A DNA stretch of 64,000 bases from the NCBI GenBank assembly GCA_028622995.1, contig JAJQJQ010000029.1, positions 1,612,001-1,676,000 on the forward strand. Reading direction: 5' to 3'. Made by a program: the position numbers and the translations under genes. Source of the DNA: Panagrolaimus kolymaensis. Taxonomy: Eukaryota > Nematoda > Chromadorea > Rhabditida > Panagrolaimidae. Numbering within the stretch: the first letter of the stretch is position 1; the number at the start of each line of letters is the position of its first letter. Of the stretch, positions 11,568 through 23,970 are shown piece after piece. The notes below the pieces were generated by a model, which was not told the origin of the DNA, ran no database searches, and was given only the letters and a program-made list of their open reading frames with translations.

Positions 11568-12500
11568 TTTAGATCGGTTAAAATTTACACAACAGCACCC
11601 AACTATTTTTTATAAAAATAATAAAAAAGTAAACTTAAAAAAGAATACAGAAGAGATGACAAAACTAATTATTGTTAATCTTAACCGGTTTTATGTTATT
11701 TATTAAAAAACAAAAACAATCAATTTCTTAAATTAAAAATAACGAACAATTTTTCTTGTGAAAAAAAATTATAACAAGTTTACAATTAAACGATAAAATA
11801 CATAAGCAAAGAAAAATGGTAAAAACTTTAAATCCATCCTTTTTTTTAAACGATATTCATCTCAAAGTTTAATTAATTAGTGAACTCGATATTGCCTTGA
11901 AACTTGAATTAATGGTGGTGGGTTTTTTGTTAATCCATTTAAAATAATTTTATCGACGAACTTTTTAATTCATTGAATAAAGTCTGAAGAAAGTGAAAAA
12001 AGTATATCAAAACTAAAATATATGTCCATTTTATACGGTTGCAGTAATATTTTTTTCAATGAATTTTTTGCTTTAAATTTTTAGTTAACTTTTTAGTTAC
12101 ATTTTAGTTTTTCTTCCCATAGTCGCACAAAAATTTTCTGCAAATTATCATTGAAAGAGTTTTTTCATATTTAATTTTTATGCTACATTTCTATTAAATA
12201 ATTATTTATTATTTTGCAAAATTTTTTATCTATGTTTTTCGAAAATAAATTTCCAAAATAATTACACTTTCTTCTGACTCATAAAAAAATAAGATTTTAC
12301 AAAGGCAAACGCAAAATATAATAATTAAAAAAGACAGACTTTATATTTATTAAAAAAAACGAGGTAAATCATGCACAAAAATAAACGAAGAAAATATTAT
12401 TAATTAATTACGTTGTAGCTTCTTAAAAAGAAAAGTTATTGCAAGCAAGTTGAAATCGTTTTTTTATTCATAAAATTATTTTTATATTTTTAAAGCAAAA
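11568..12500. other. intergenic, no gene seen
   Basis: About 930 bases of AT-rich DNA upstream of both flanking genes, which diverge from here. No coding or RNA feature could be supported. Confidence 0.55.
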
Positions 12501-14438
12501 ATGTTTTATGTTACAACTTTTGATATCGTAATTTTTTGTATTGAAATTATTTTTTACACCTTTCATTTTTCGTTTTTTATTGTTTTATGTGTTCAAAAAA
12601 ATCTGAGATTTAAAGGAGCTGTCTATGATTTATTTCGAGTTATATTTGTTCAAGATTTTATGTTTATTCTTTCGGTAAGTTATTTATCAAATTTCTTTTT
12701 CGAATCTCTGGTTTGATTAAAACCCAAAAGGCTTATTTTAGAAATATTTAACAAAACTCCCGAGTTTTGGTTTATGGCCAGAATATTTTAAAACTCATGG
12801 ATATTTAGCAAGTTTAAATTTAACGATATCTGGTTATTTTGTGTTTGGACAATTTATTGCTCATACTTTAATTGCATTTAATCGATTTACATTGTTTTGG
12901 TTTCCAACAATTTATTCAAAAGTAAGCCTTTCAAGCTCACTTTTTTTTATCCATCCAACTAAAAATTTGAATATTTTCGTGTCGAAACCCAAAATTATAA
13001 AAAATAAGTATTTTCATTAAACTTTTTAAAAAATAAAGTAAATTAATAACTTTTTTACAAAAACTTTTGGGTTTTGCCACAAAATTTCTTATTTTCCAGG
13101 AGGCAAAAAAATTCATATTTGCTAAAGCAGGGTTTTTTAGATTTGGTCGAGACAATGGTATACTTTCGTAGTATTAACACTTCCAATATTTATTTTAGCT
13201 CATCGATTCCCGGAAGATGGAATCTTTCAATTTGCTGCAAATGGAGAAGTGATACTTCGAATGAAAACCAATGACGCTCAACGAGCTATTTATGTTGTAT
13301 CTTCAATTTTTTATTTTTCATCCACATTTATTCAAGCAATTTTTAATGTTCTTGCTGCATTTAAATTTAAAAGTTATAAAACGACTAATAATAATAATAA
13401 TTCAGCGAAGTTGAATGACACGAGATTATTATGTAAGTTTATATTTTGTTATTTTGTCGGGTGAAAATTAAATGTTCAAGAAATCAAATTTTTTTATTTG
13501 AAAAAAAAAGCTGAATCACTGAACTTTCACTAGTTGCAAAAGTCATGTGGTTAAAGATATTGGAAAATTAAATAAATAAAAAATTAAGAAAATTTGGCTA
13601 CAAAATATAAAATTTTAATAAAGCTTTTTTTATTTTCAATTTTCTTTGCATTTTTTTTGGGAGAAATCGGAAAGACGGAATTCTTTAAAGGGAGTGTCCC
13701 AAACGATGAGAATAATTTTGCTACGACGGGTGTTCCTAGCCCGAAAGTTTCATTGTCTCAAAAGCTTACAAAGTGCTACGAATTTTTGTAGCTTTTTGTA
13801 GCATTTTGAGAAAATTTCGTAAGCTTTTGAAAAAACTTTGTAAAACTTTGTAAGACTTTGAGACAGTGAAGAAAAACTTTCGGGCTAGGAACACCCGCTG
13901 TAAGGGTTTTCTCATCGTTTGGGACACTCCCTTTAATCTTTTTTTAATTTTAAACTTGGAATTTTTTCAGTTTATGAAATCTTTTTTTGAGAATATTTTT
14001 GAGAAAAGCCCTGATTTAAAAAATTTTGAGTTGTAGCTTCCAAAACAATTTCTAAAAAACGTTTGATTTTTTGATTTCAGACATTTCTTTTATCTTTTTT
14101 GCTCTCCAATTATTTCGAAGCATTTATAATTACATTCGACCTTATTTCACTAATAATCCTGAAATAAACTACCTTTTCCAATTACTTGTTCCTGTTGTGG
14201 CTGATGTTTATGCTTGGACTGGAAGCATTTCATTAATTATTTTGAGGTTAGCAAAAAAATAAAAAAAGATAAATGGTAAAATGAAAATATTTTTAGTCCT
14301 TCAACAAGAAAAGAATATTTAAAATTTTATGGAAACTATTTTGGAGCAAATTTTTTAATTCCACATTCAACTCAAAGTTCTCCACCTAAAATTACTAACA
14401 CCACTGTAAAAACCATTTCAGAAAACAGGCATCATTAA
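12501..14438 (+). CDS. serpentine chemoreceptor (7TM GPCR, Srg/Srv-like)
   Basis: Five exons: 12501-12674, 12742-12921, 13141-13432, 14081-14246 and 14297-14438, giving 317 residues with all phases consistent. Features typical of Srg/Srv receptors are a third helix followed by AFNRF (residues around 103-107), an IWSRQW start to the fourth helix region, and a seventh helix ending SLIILSPSTRKEY. Exon 3 was placed at 13141, after GGGTTTTTTAG, because the earlier AG at 13098-13099 leads into a stop. Intron 3 is long (648 nt) because it holds a MITE. The family assignment is by eye. Confidence 0.82.
13689..13932. mobile_element. 244-bp MITE with TTAA target duplication, inside a receptor intron
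   Basis: The ends are inverted repeats, AGGGAGTGTCCCAAACGATG at the left and its complement at the right. TTAA flanks both sides (13685-13688 and 13933-13936), as for piggyBac-type elements. The same border can also be read as a TA duplication with ends starting AAGGG, so a Tc1/mariner origin is not excluded. The interior forms an imperfect hairpin (GGGTGTTCCTAGCCCGAAAG matched by its complement). It is in intron 3 of the Srg-like gene and leaves the exons intact. Confidence 0.8.
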
Positions 14439-14515
14439 AGATTTACTTTATTTTTTAAATTAATTTGTATTTTTGTTTTAAAAATTTTTAAAATAATAAT
14501 AAAAAACTAAAAAAA

Positions 14516-15551
14516 TTATTGTGGCGCCATTTTACAAATATATTTTGACAAAATTGCATCACATAAATAATTCACTGATTGACCAGCTTGAACATTACAA
14601 ACGTTTGTAAGAGTAATATCTCCGCAATTATATAATCCTGGATTATTCGGCCATGCATAACCCCAATTTTTATAATCAAATGGCGTTCCATCCGTCCATT
14701 TCCAATGAACATTATTATCTTCTGTGTATAAGCCAACCCATGCCTGAACTAATGTATTACATTCATTTGAACCATTCCAATAGGCTAAATCTAAAAATTT
14801 TTTATCAATTTAAAATAATGGTTAACAGAGAAAATTTGCATACTCGCAAGAAAAAGGTTTTCATCTAAACTATGTATTGAAGCCAAATGAGCTCCATCAA
14901 CTTTACATCTTTCTTCCGCATTTATCCATGTTGCATTGTCAAATACTCGATAACAAAATCCAGTTGTATTAAAATATGTCCATGTTTCTAAACATTTTAA
15001 CGTCGTCGTTGGCTTAGTTGTTGTGGGATTTATGTCGATTGCTTTGACAATACAAACAAAAGGTTTTAATTTGAAACAATCATCAGAAATCCATTTACCT
15101 CCTTGAATTTTAATGGCTCCACAATCGATGCCCGAAATATTTTGTGGTTGTTTGGCATCCCAATTTTTGTAATTAAATGGAGTGTTATCTATCCATTGCC
15201 ATAACCCAGGGCTATCGAAATCATTTGCCCCAACCCAAAAATCAATAACGTCACTATCTGTAAATCGAGAAGATGCTTGTTCTGAAAATTTAAATTTCAA
15301 AAGAGTTTTATGTATATCTAAAAAAATTCCTTACGACTAAGCAACATGTTATCAATGCTATTATGAACTGAAGCTAAGTGTCCACCTATATCCATACAAC
15401 TTTCTTCTCCATTCAAAAAAGACATTTTATTCGATTCAAAAACAAAACAAATAGTTTTGTCTTTGAATGAAGCCACACTTCCAGCGGGGCATTCAGCATC
15501 GACGACAAAAATGAATAAATTTAAAATCAAAAGAAAAATAGTTAAAAACAT
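14516..15551 (-). CDS. secreted C-type lectin with two CTLD domains
   Basis: Three exons on the minus strand: 15551-15335, 15281-14844 and 14790-14516, giving 309 residues. A signal peptide (about 1-19, ending VVDA) is followed by CTLD 1 (about 20-165), a short Thr/Pro linker (TTTKPTTT) and CTLD 2 (about 182-309). Both domains show the ESC/ERC...GAHLASIHS pattern, WVG..., W.W.D.TPF.YKNW and the closing cysteines. CTLD 1 has a QPQ-like site where sugar-binding lectins carry QPD or EPN, so calcium-dependent sugar binding is not assured. Nematode proteins of this type are often induced by pathogens. Confidence 0.9.
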
Positions 15552-16597
15552 TTTTTTATTGATTGAAAAAAATGAAACACAAAAAGTCTTTTCAAAAATA
15601 TATTTCGATAAAATGGTTCTAATTGCTACTTTCTTTTCATTATTTTTCTTATCAAACTTAAAGGAATTAGGTCTTTGACTAAACATAATATAATGTTGAT
15701 ATAATAAAAATGGTTAAGAAAACCATTATATGTACTTCGAGTTTTATGGAGCTTTAAAATTTTTTTTAAACAAATAAAAGAAAAAGCTGCAAACAAGGTA
15801 TCATCAAAAAAACATGGTTTTAAAATTTAAATAGAATTAATTTATAAAAGTTTGTCTGTCGCTTTTTTCTTTCAACGAACAAGCTTTGATATTTATGCCA
15901 GTTAAATAAAGTTTTTTTCTGATGGTTTTTTTTAGATCAAAACATTTTATTTTCGCACGGTTCCTTCTTTTCTGCATGCTTTTAAAAACGTAGCACTTTT
16001 ATTGATTTCTTTTTTTTTTCATTTTTTTTTTGAATATTTTGTTCATATTTCTTTTTTTATTACATAAAAAATTACCTTTTAAATAACATTTCAATAAGAA
16101 AAATACATATATAAATTTATTTTTTGACTTTACAAAGTTTTTTTTATTACATATACATAAATTCCATACTCTTAGTTAGTCGAAACAATGACATAATAAA
16201 ATATTGATTAGTGTTTGGAAGAGGTACTAATGTCTTAGGTAATTTTTAAATTAACTTTCACAAGTAGCAAAAAACAAATATTATATGTTTAATTAAAAAA
16301 TTAAAAACTCCATATTAATTCTGGCACAATGATGAATAAATGACAATTCGATTTTTCTTTATAGTGCCTCCCCTGCTCACTTTTGGATGCACTACCTTCC
16401 TCGTCTTTTTTTTTGTTTAACTTCCAGAAGGTTTAATTGATTCATAAAAACAAAAAAATGTTTCTTAAAATGTAAAATCGGATTGCTTGGATTTAATATT
16501 CTTATATTCTCAGGGTTTTAAATTTTTTTAAATTAAAATTAATAATATTTTGTCTTTCATTTATTTTTATTTTTATATTCAACTTTATTTTTTTGCC
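15552..16597. other. intergenic, divergent promoters, no gene seen
   Basis: About 1.05 kb between the lectin and the first F-box-like gene. Highly AT-rich, with T and A runs. No supported feature. Confidence 0.5.
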
Positions 16598-17714
16598 ATG
16601 AATAATCCTCCTTCAAAAGCTGTTGTTTCTATATATTCCAATTCAAAATGCATTCATGATTTTTCACTTCCTGAAACCCTTGTTTTTTATATTTCTAGAA
16701 ACCTTCGTTCCGCAAAAATGTACAACAAACTTGTGAGAATATGTAAATATTTTTATTTAAAGCATCCATTAACTACTTTCACAGAATTACGTTCGGATTA
16801 TTCTGAAAATTTTTGGAGAACTAAAGAATTAAATGGAAGCAATTACGTTAATAAACAAATTTTGGAGTTACCAGAAAAAATGAAAATTTGGATAACGGAT
16901 ATTTTAGAAATTTGCATATATGATAAATGCGTAATTTCTTCGCTAGCAGAAAGAATATATAAATGTGATATAAAAATTTTGAGATTGACATGGCAAATTT
17001 TAAGTTTAAATGAATTTAATTTATTTGTTTCGACTGGGGAAATTAAAGTTTTGGATCTTCTTAAAACTATTGTAATAAACCTCAATGGCGGAGAAGAAGG
17101 AAATGGAAAAATTGTGCCATTGGAAAAGCTAATAGAAAAAATTCCAAAGCTTCAAAAATTCTTTTATCTCAATGCTGATGGAGGAAAAGGAGAATGTTCG
17201 ATTACTTTTGAAACTGGAGAAAATTTGGCTAAAATTCCACATTTTGAGAATATTAAAAATTTTGTGCTAAAAGACATTCCAGAAACTTTTGATTTTGAAG
17301 CTTTTTTTAATGGATTGAAAGTAAGCTTTTTATCTTTTTTAAAGCCAAAATTAGACGAGTTGAACGAGACCTTGACTTCTGAAAACTCGAAAATTACTGA
17401 TTTATTTAAAGTCGAAATCACAAATTAAAAATTTTGATTTAAAAAACTTTTATTTTTTCCATAACTCAAGAATATATATATATAAAAATTCCTAATTTCA
17501 GATGCCATCAAAAATAGACATCACTTTATCATTCCGAAACCATCTTCCATTTGTTTATAAAGAACATCTTCGAGGTTTTATTCATCGAGTAATAAATGCT
17601 GGAGTAATGGAAAGTTGCCGGCCTCCATTGATTGAATTTTATATTCCTGAAGATTATGATATAAGTGAAGAATTAAGACGACTTCGAGATGAATATTCAA
17701 AACAATATGATTGA
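16598..17714 (+). CDS. F-box-like tandem family member 1 (two-exon type)
   Basis: Exons 16598-17320 and 17502-17714 give 311 residues. The family has a short helical N-terminal motif here at about residues 20-55 (FSLPETLVFYISRN ... KMYNKLVRICKYF). Its spacing of LP, hydrophobics and a KL..CKYF end recalls an F-box, the domain that binds Skp1 in SCF ubiquitin ligases. The middle has a YKCDI motif (RCDI in most relatives), and a late block reads SIT.ET.ENLAKIP...IPETFDFEAFF. The last exon encodes a conserved FRNHLPFVYKEHL...PPLIEF segment. F-box assignment is an inference from pattern. The alternative is an unrelated nematode-specific fold. The start at 16598 gives the N-terminus closest to those of its relatives. 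Confidence 0.75.
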
Positions 17715-18258
17715 ATACAAAAATATATAATTTTAAGATTTTTTTCTGTAAAAAACGAAATAAAGATTGTCCAAAAGAAAAACTTGCTGCTGTTGTTTCT
17801 TCTACCATGTGTATTTTTTTCTTCAAAAATAGAAAAATCATTTAGAGAAAAAAATGCTTTGATTTTAATTAAATTTTTTTGTTTCATTAAAAAAGTGAAC
17901 ACTCCTAAAAAAGCGTTTCAAGTTTTATTCCGGCTATCAAAATTTTTTTTAACTGAATTTCTTTTGTTTGAGAAAAGACAGGTGCTTGCTTTATTTAAAG
18001 AAATGCCCTAGTTTTTAGTTTGATCGTAAAGAAAAAATATCCTAGGTCAGAAAAATTATTCTTTATGAGATTTTTTAGGCCCACACACACTCATTGTTTT
18101 TCGATTCTTTACAAAAAAAAATATTTTTCGCATCGGTGGTCAGTTGTCGCGCGGAAATTCATTTGTGCCATTTTTTGTTGTCTTTTCTAAGTCGCAGCAA
18201 ATCAATATTTTTTTGCCTGCTTTTTCTGAAAAAAAAAGAAAGAAAACTCGTTGAACTA

Positions 18259-19563
18259 ATGGAGTGCCCTCCTCGCCAAATCCCTGTCGTTGTTGTCGTC
18301 AATCGCTGCTCTGGTCACAATAATCAATTTCTTCTTCCTCTACTTCAAAGCTTTTCCCTTCCTGCAAATATCATTTATTTCATCACCAAAAATTCAATTT
18401 CCTTTCCCAAAGCTTTTGAAAAATTGCTAAAAACTTGTAAATATTTTTTATTCAAAAATCCTGCAATTATTTCTGGCGACCTCGAATGTAATGAAAATGG
18501 ATGGAGGAATATTGACGACGATACTTTAGAACCAAATAATTATAATCTAAATTTTATTTCAAAAACTATCAAGAAAAGTGCCATCAAACAAAAAATGAAG
18601 AGTCGAAAGCGAAAACTATCTCCTCCATCTTTTTCGATTTATTCAATTCCACCAAAAATCCAAAACTTTTCATTTCCAGAAAATTTGGTTTATTATCTTT
18701 CAAAAAATCCTCAATTTCCTGAAGTTTATAAAAAGCTTATTCGAACATGCAAATATTTTTATCTCAAAAGTTCCATTCTTTTATTTTCTGATTCCGTTGC
18801 CGGGTATTCTGATGGAACATGGGATCCACAAAAAATTAATGGATCTCGATTTTCTGGAAAAATCAAAAATTTAACTAAAAAAGTTTGGATTCAAGGACCT
18901 TTGAAAATTTATAATCGAAATGACAAATTTATGGCTTCAATTTTGGCATCCAAAATTTATCGATGCGATATCACTCATCTGCTTTTATATGAGCAAAATT
19001 TAACTTTTAATGAATTTAAAATATTTGTTTCGAATGGAAAAATGAAAATATTAGATTTTATTGAAACCATAATTAAAAATGAAAATGGAAATGTGACGCC
19101 ATTGGAAAATTTGATTAAAGAACTTCCAAGCGTCCAACAATTTTGTTTTAATATCGCTGATGACGATGATGGACGCCGAAGTATCACTTCAAAAACTACA
19201 GAAAATTTATTGAAAATTCCCCATTTTCAAAATCTAAAAGTTTTTCACGTTTTTAATGTTCCAGAAAATTTAGATTTTGAAACGTTTTTTAATAATTTAA
19301 AGGTAAGTAAAAAAAATTTTCGACTAAAAACAAAAAATTTATTTTAGAAACCATCAAAAATGGATATTTTTCTTGATTTTGATAATCACATTTCAATGGA
19401 TTATCAAAAAAGACTCCATAAACTTGTTGAAGATATAATTTCGACCTGTAAAATTTCAAGGACTCATCAACCTCCATTAATTGAATTTCCTGGAATGACG
19501 ATAGAAGAATTTAATGAATTAAAAAAACTTTGTGAAGAATATAAAATACGCAACGACTACTAA
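18259..19563 (+). CDS. F-box-like family member 2 with duplicated N-terminal motif
   Basis: Exons 18259-19302 and 19348-19563 join over a 45-nt intron to give 419 residues, about 100 more than its neighbours. The excess is a second copy of the F-box-like motif. Copy 1 lies near residues 33-70 (FSLPANIIYFITKN ... KLLKTCKYFLFKN) and copy 2 near residues 134-172 (FSFPENLVYYLSKN ... KLIRTCKYFYLKS). A Lys/Arg-rich linker separates them. The rest (RCDI motif, ENLLKIPHFQN, FETFFNNLK, PPLIEFPGM) is standard. This could be a functional tandem-motif protein or a truncated gene fused in frame to a whole one. ATGs upstream of 18259 lie in T-rich sequence and were not used. Confidence 0.75.
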
Positions 19564-20161
19564 TTAAGTCTGCTTTATTTTATACTATTTTTAATGGTAC
19601 TTTTTTTACTTTCTATTTGCCTAAATTTTTTTTTAAACTTAATGTAAATAATAAAAGTTTTAAAACTCAATTGAACGAGAATTTAAAAAAACCTATCAAA
19701 TTTTTTTTGTTGTTGTTTCATTCAAAATAAAACCTTCGTTTATTTTCGCTGGCCTTATTTCACTCTACTGCCAACAATGCACTTTTTTTTTCTTCTGCTG
19801 CTTGCTATTGGCTTTCTTTTGCTTCCATGTCTTCTTCGTTACTTGACTCTATTTTTAAAAAGCTGAAAAGAAGTTTATCGATTCGATTTTAATTTTACCA
19901 TGGAAAAAAGAATGAATTATTTGCAGGCATAGTTGTTGCAGTTTCTGATGAACACTTATTATATAAATTTGTCAAAGAAAAATGCATTTTATTTTTTAAA
20001 TTGAAAAAGCTTAGGTTTTAATATATTTTTTATTTATATATTCTTTCTTAATTAATTTCGAAGTTAGGTGTTTGAAAAAGGTCTGTGATATTTCTGCCCT
20101 TGTTTTTTTCATTTTAAATCTTTGATATAGCTAACTTTTATTTTCAGACTTCTAAATTGCA

Positions 20162-21252
20162 ATGGTGAACGTTGTTCAACAGCGAATACCACCACCAAAT
20201 TCATCGATTTCTATTTACACCAATCTTCCATGCTTTCAAAACTTTTCTATTCCAGAAAACATAATTTTTTACATCGCAAAAAATCCATCTCAAGCAAAAA
20301 TTTATAATAAACTAATAAAAACTTGCAAATATTTTTACCTCAAAAATCCAATTATTACTTTTCATTATTTAGAAAGTTCGAATTCAACAAATTTTTTTAA
20401 TGTTCGAAAAATTAATGGAATTATTTTTAAAAATAAATTGTGGACATTGCCCAGCGATTTTCCTTGGAATCAAAAAATTAAAATTTGGTTTAATAAAAGA
20501 TTGGATATTGGAGGAAGAAATAATATTTTTGCGGCTTCAATTTTGTCAAAGAAAATATTTCGATGCGATATCATTCGATTGGGTTTATATCATCAATATT
20601 TAACTTTGGAAGAATTTAAAATATTTGTTTTGAATGGAAAAATTAAAACTGTTGATTTTCATAAAATTATTATCAGAAATGAAAAAAATTTGGTTGTGCC
20701 AATCGAAAAGTTGATAGAACTTTTGCCAAATTTAATTCATTTTAATTATTCCATGGCTTTTGAAAGTGAAAATGAAAGTCATTCGATTACATTGAAAACA
20801 GCTGAAAATTTACTTGCTATCCCTCATTTTGTAAATTTGCAACATTTCAAACTTAATAATGGCCCAGAAATATTTGATTATGAAACATTTATTTATAATC
20901 AAAATGTAAGAAATTTGTTTGTTTGTTTTTATGTTGTTTTAAAGTTACAAACTCAAAAAAATTTTGATCGATAAAACACTTTTTTTGAAACTATTTTTGC
21001 TGTTAGAAAAATAAACTAATAAATTTACGGTTTTTTTTTCAGAATCCAGCGATCGACATAAATTTAATTTTTCACAATGCCATTTCTGATGACTTTAAAT
21101 CTCGACTTGAAAGGATTATGGATAAAATAATTGAGACTGGAATAACTGAAAACCGACGACGACCAGCGTTTATTGCTTTTCCAGAAATGGATTATCTAAA
21201 ACATAAAATTTTACAACGAATGCGTGCAAATTATTCGCAAAAATTTGATTAA
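20162..21252 (+). CDS. F-box-like family member 3 (two-exon type)
   Basis: Exons 20162-20905 and 21043-21252 give 317 residues. The N-terminal motif is FSIPENIIFYIAKN ... KLIKTCKYFYLKNP; the middle has FRCDIIRLGLYHQYLTLEEF, and the late block has TAENLLAIPHF. The final exon starts NPAIDINLIFHNAISDDF and ends in a basic tail. Members 1-3 share one continuous first exon that corresponds to the first two exons of the members beyond 24.8 kb, so an intron was gained or lost between the subgroups. Confidence 0.78.
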
Positions 21253-22552
21253 TTCTTTTGTTTTTTTATCTTGCAAATATTTAATTTTAATGTAAATGTA
21301 ATTCAGTGGAAATATGTACATAAAAAAAAATAATTTTCCATTTTTTGTTGCTAAAAATCTTTCTTTTTTCATATTTCTTTTTAATTTTCGCCAATATCGT
21401 GTTCTATTGATCCTATAAAAAATTCCAATATAATTTTTCCACTAACTAATGTGTACCTTTTACCTTGGCATACAACTAATTATTGTTCTTACGTCTTATA
21501 AAATAATTGATAAATCAAAATAAAACAAAAAACAATGTGATTTTTTTGAGGTTGTCAAAACTCATAAATTTTTATTTTTAAAACCTTTTAACAAAATGGA
21601 TGAACGAAGAAACACAACAAACAAAAATTAAAAAAATATTCAAAACTCAAGCAAAAATTAGAATCGACGTAAATAAAAAAGCATTCAAAAACTTCACAAA
21701 AAAACGTACATTTAAACTACAAATTTGGGAGTTTGGTTATGCGCTTTTTTCTTCTAGAAATGTGGGTGAACGTGAAATTTTATTTTTTTAGCTTTTAGCG
21801 GCTTTTTACAAGTTTTTTTGTTTTTGAATATTTAAAATTATGATTTTTTCAAATCTTTCTTTCATTTTTTTTTTGATATTTAAAATGACTCAAAGATCGA
21901 CAGATACAATAATGCAGAAGAAAAAAATTTATCTCCCATTCTTTCAAAAGAAGATGAAGTTGACCAGAGATGGAAATGGAAACAGTGTTTTTTGTTCTTC
22001 GTGTTTTAATATGCCCTTTATAGGTACTTTCTGTTTGTAAGTTATTGAAAGTTTTTTCCCTCGTATGTCTTATCCATTCTTATTTTAGGAACCTCTGTTT
22101 TAGTAAGTAACAGAGTCTTTATTTTTTGTTATTTGTATCGTTAAAATTATTTTTCATGTAATCTTCCCATTTAGATTGTTTCTGTTTGTAAGTTGCAGAA
22201 CTTTTTTTTATCCCTTATGAAAGTTACAAAAAAGCAATTTCTAAACCAAAAAAGTGTTTTCTATTAAAGCTTTTATTCCTGTATATTATTATGGGATGTA
22301 TCAGGATATTAACGCCGTGTTTGATCCAAAAAATAGCTAATCAAACAAATTAAGTATAGCTAGTTTTGATTAGTTCCTCTTTTTATTCCTCGCTAAATTC
22401 GTGTCGCGTTTATTCTAATTCGTGGGTTAAAAGTTAATACTTTTCTTTAATTAAAAGCAATATGTAAAATATTGCTTTTAATAAAGAGAAATATTGATTT
22501 TTGATCAAATTTTATATTGATATGCAAGCGTAAAAACGAAAGAAAATAATAC
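21253..22552. other. intergenic; possible degraded coding trace near 21880-22040
   Basis: No gene could be supported. Two overlapping short frames near 21880-22040 look compositionally coding (one reads SKIDRYNNAEEKN) but have no start, partner exon or family match, so they are left uncalled. Small repeats built on TTTCTGTTTGTAAGTT occur at about 22028, 22090 and 22183. Confidence 0.4.
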
Positions 22553-22735
22553 CTGCAAAAAAATTGCAGTTAATGGGCATTAGCTGCAATAGAAGTTGCA
22601 GTTACTGCGCAGCTTATTTGCAGTAACTGCGCAGCGTATTTTCGTTAGTTGCGCCTTTACTGCAAAATAAGCTGCGAATTAGCTGCGCAGTAAGTGCATT
22701 GCCCCTGCAGCGAAGGCTGGGAAGAAACATCGACA
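22553..22735. repeat. cluster of GCAGTAACTGC palindromes
   Basis: About 180 bases packed with the self-complementary words GCAGTTACTGC and GCAGTAACTGC, each followed by GCAGC, plus shorter GCAGC/GCTGC pieces. The segment is much richer in G and C than its surroundings and can fold on itself. No clear terminal repeat or target duplication was found. Confidence 0.55.
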
Positions 22736-22849
22736 CATTTACAAGTTTAAAAGTAAAAAATGATGTGAAGGATTAATTCAAAATTATTGTAAAATATATG
22801 AAAAAAACATTTGTTTACAGGTTTGAGTATGTAAGAAAATTAAATTTCC

Positions 22850-22938
22850 AACGAATTTAAAGAAAAGTTAAAAAGTTTTTTATTGATGATATTGTTTATT
22901 ACCCAGAAACAAATAAATGTCCATCGATGATTGTTTTT
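22850..22938 (+). pseudogene. remnant of an F-box-like last exon
   Basis: The DNA from AACGAATTTAAAGAAAAG onward matches the last exon of member 4 (25.78 kb) over about 85 bases, through the part encoding ETDKRPPLVIF. A small indel after the first 30 bases shifts the frame. No upstream exon is present. Confidence 0.65.
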
Positions 22939-23052
22939 CCTTGGTTGCTTTATTATTTACATAATTGGTCCATTATAATTATGCATTTTATTTTTAGTCC
23001 AAAATATCGGAAAGCTTTTATTAAATTTTATACAAAAAATTTATTTCTTTAA
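22939..23052 (+). pseudogene. remnant of a chemoreceptor C-terminal exon
   Basis: Thirty-seven codons and a stop read PWLLYYLHNWSIIIMHFIFS, then PKYRKAFIKFY. This parallels the end of the receptor at 45890-46771 (VYYLHTYCIIITHFLFS, then PTFRQSFFEFY). It begins where the F-box-like remnant stops, with no other receptor exon nearby, so it is an isolated fragment. Confidence 0.65.
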
Positions 23053-23970
23053 AAAAATGAATCAATTGTTATTAAAATTGGTGGAGCAACGGGAAAGCAA
23101 ACCAATAAAATTTAATTTTGCTGTTTTTAAATAACTATTATTTAAAAAAAAAAATTTTTTTTACTCAATTATGTTCATGTCTTTATAAATATTGGATAAC
23201 ATATTTTATTTCATGTATATGACGGAATTTTAGTTTATCCATTACTATTCATTTTGTAATTGAAAAATGAAACACATTGCTTGCTGTGTAGCAATTGATC
23301 TTAAAAATCAATAAATTTAAATTAGATAATTAAAGCTCCAAATTCATTTTTATTTTTCAAGTAACGAAAAAAAATCAAAAAAATGAATAAAATATTTAAA
23401 CAAATAAAAAAGTTTCCTTAAAATTAAAAGTTGGAAAAGCTATTAGAAATCGAAGTTTAAAAACATGAACAGACATAATTAATCGAGTCTCTCTCTCTTT
23501 AAAGTTTACACTACAAATTTTGATTGTTATTTTCCACTTCTTTTTTCTTCACCGATAAAAAAAATATTAAAAAGTTAACGTGAAAATTATTTTTCTTTTT
23601 CATCCATATTTTTTGCAATTGATATTTGAGAATTTGAATATTTTGTTATTTATTTACTTTTTTTAATTTATGCATTCTCTTAGGTGTTTTGCAAAATTCA
23701 GCATCATATTGCTGTGAAACTTAATTCGACAATAACTATGTTGGAAATAAAATAAGAATCATAAATTTATAAAATGGAAAGTTTTATAAATCTCCTCAAA
23801 AATTAACCGAATGGTGTAATGAAAGTTTTAACGTTTATTTAACCACCATGTAACAAACAAACGTATTTTTGCACTTTAAGATGAAAAGAATAAATACAAT
23901 CTAATTTTAATTCTGAAATATTATTGTTGTATTTTTTTGCTTGAAAAAACATTTTTACAACAAATAGACA
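23053..23970. other. intergenic, nothing supported
   Basis: AT-rich DNA with no gene, RNA or repeat that I can support. Confidence 0.5.

Noticed and set aside
13100..13140. possible exon after the acceptor at 13098-13099 in the Srg-like gene
   Set aside because: It leads to a stop after 23 codons. The acceptor at 13139-13140 gives the conserved IWSRQW continuation in frame.
21840..22040. 66-codon frame possibly part of a small gene
   Set aside because: A second overlapping frame looks equally coding-like and neither joins another exon, so no gene could be supported.
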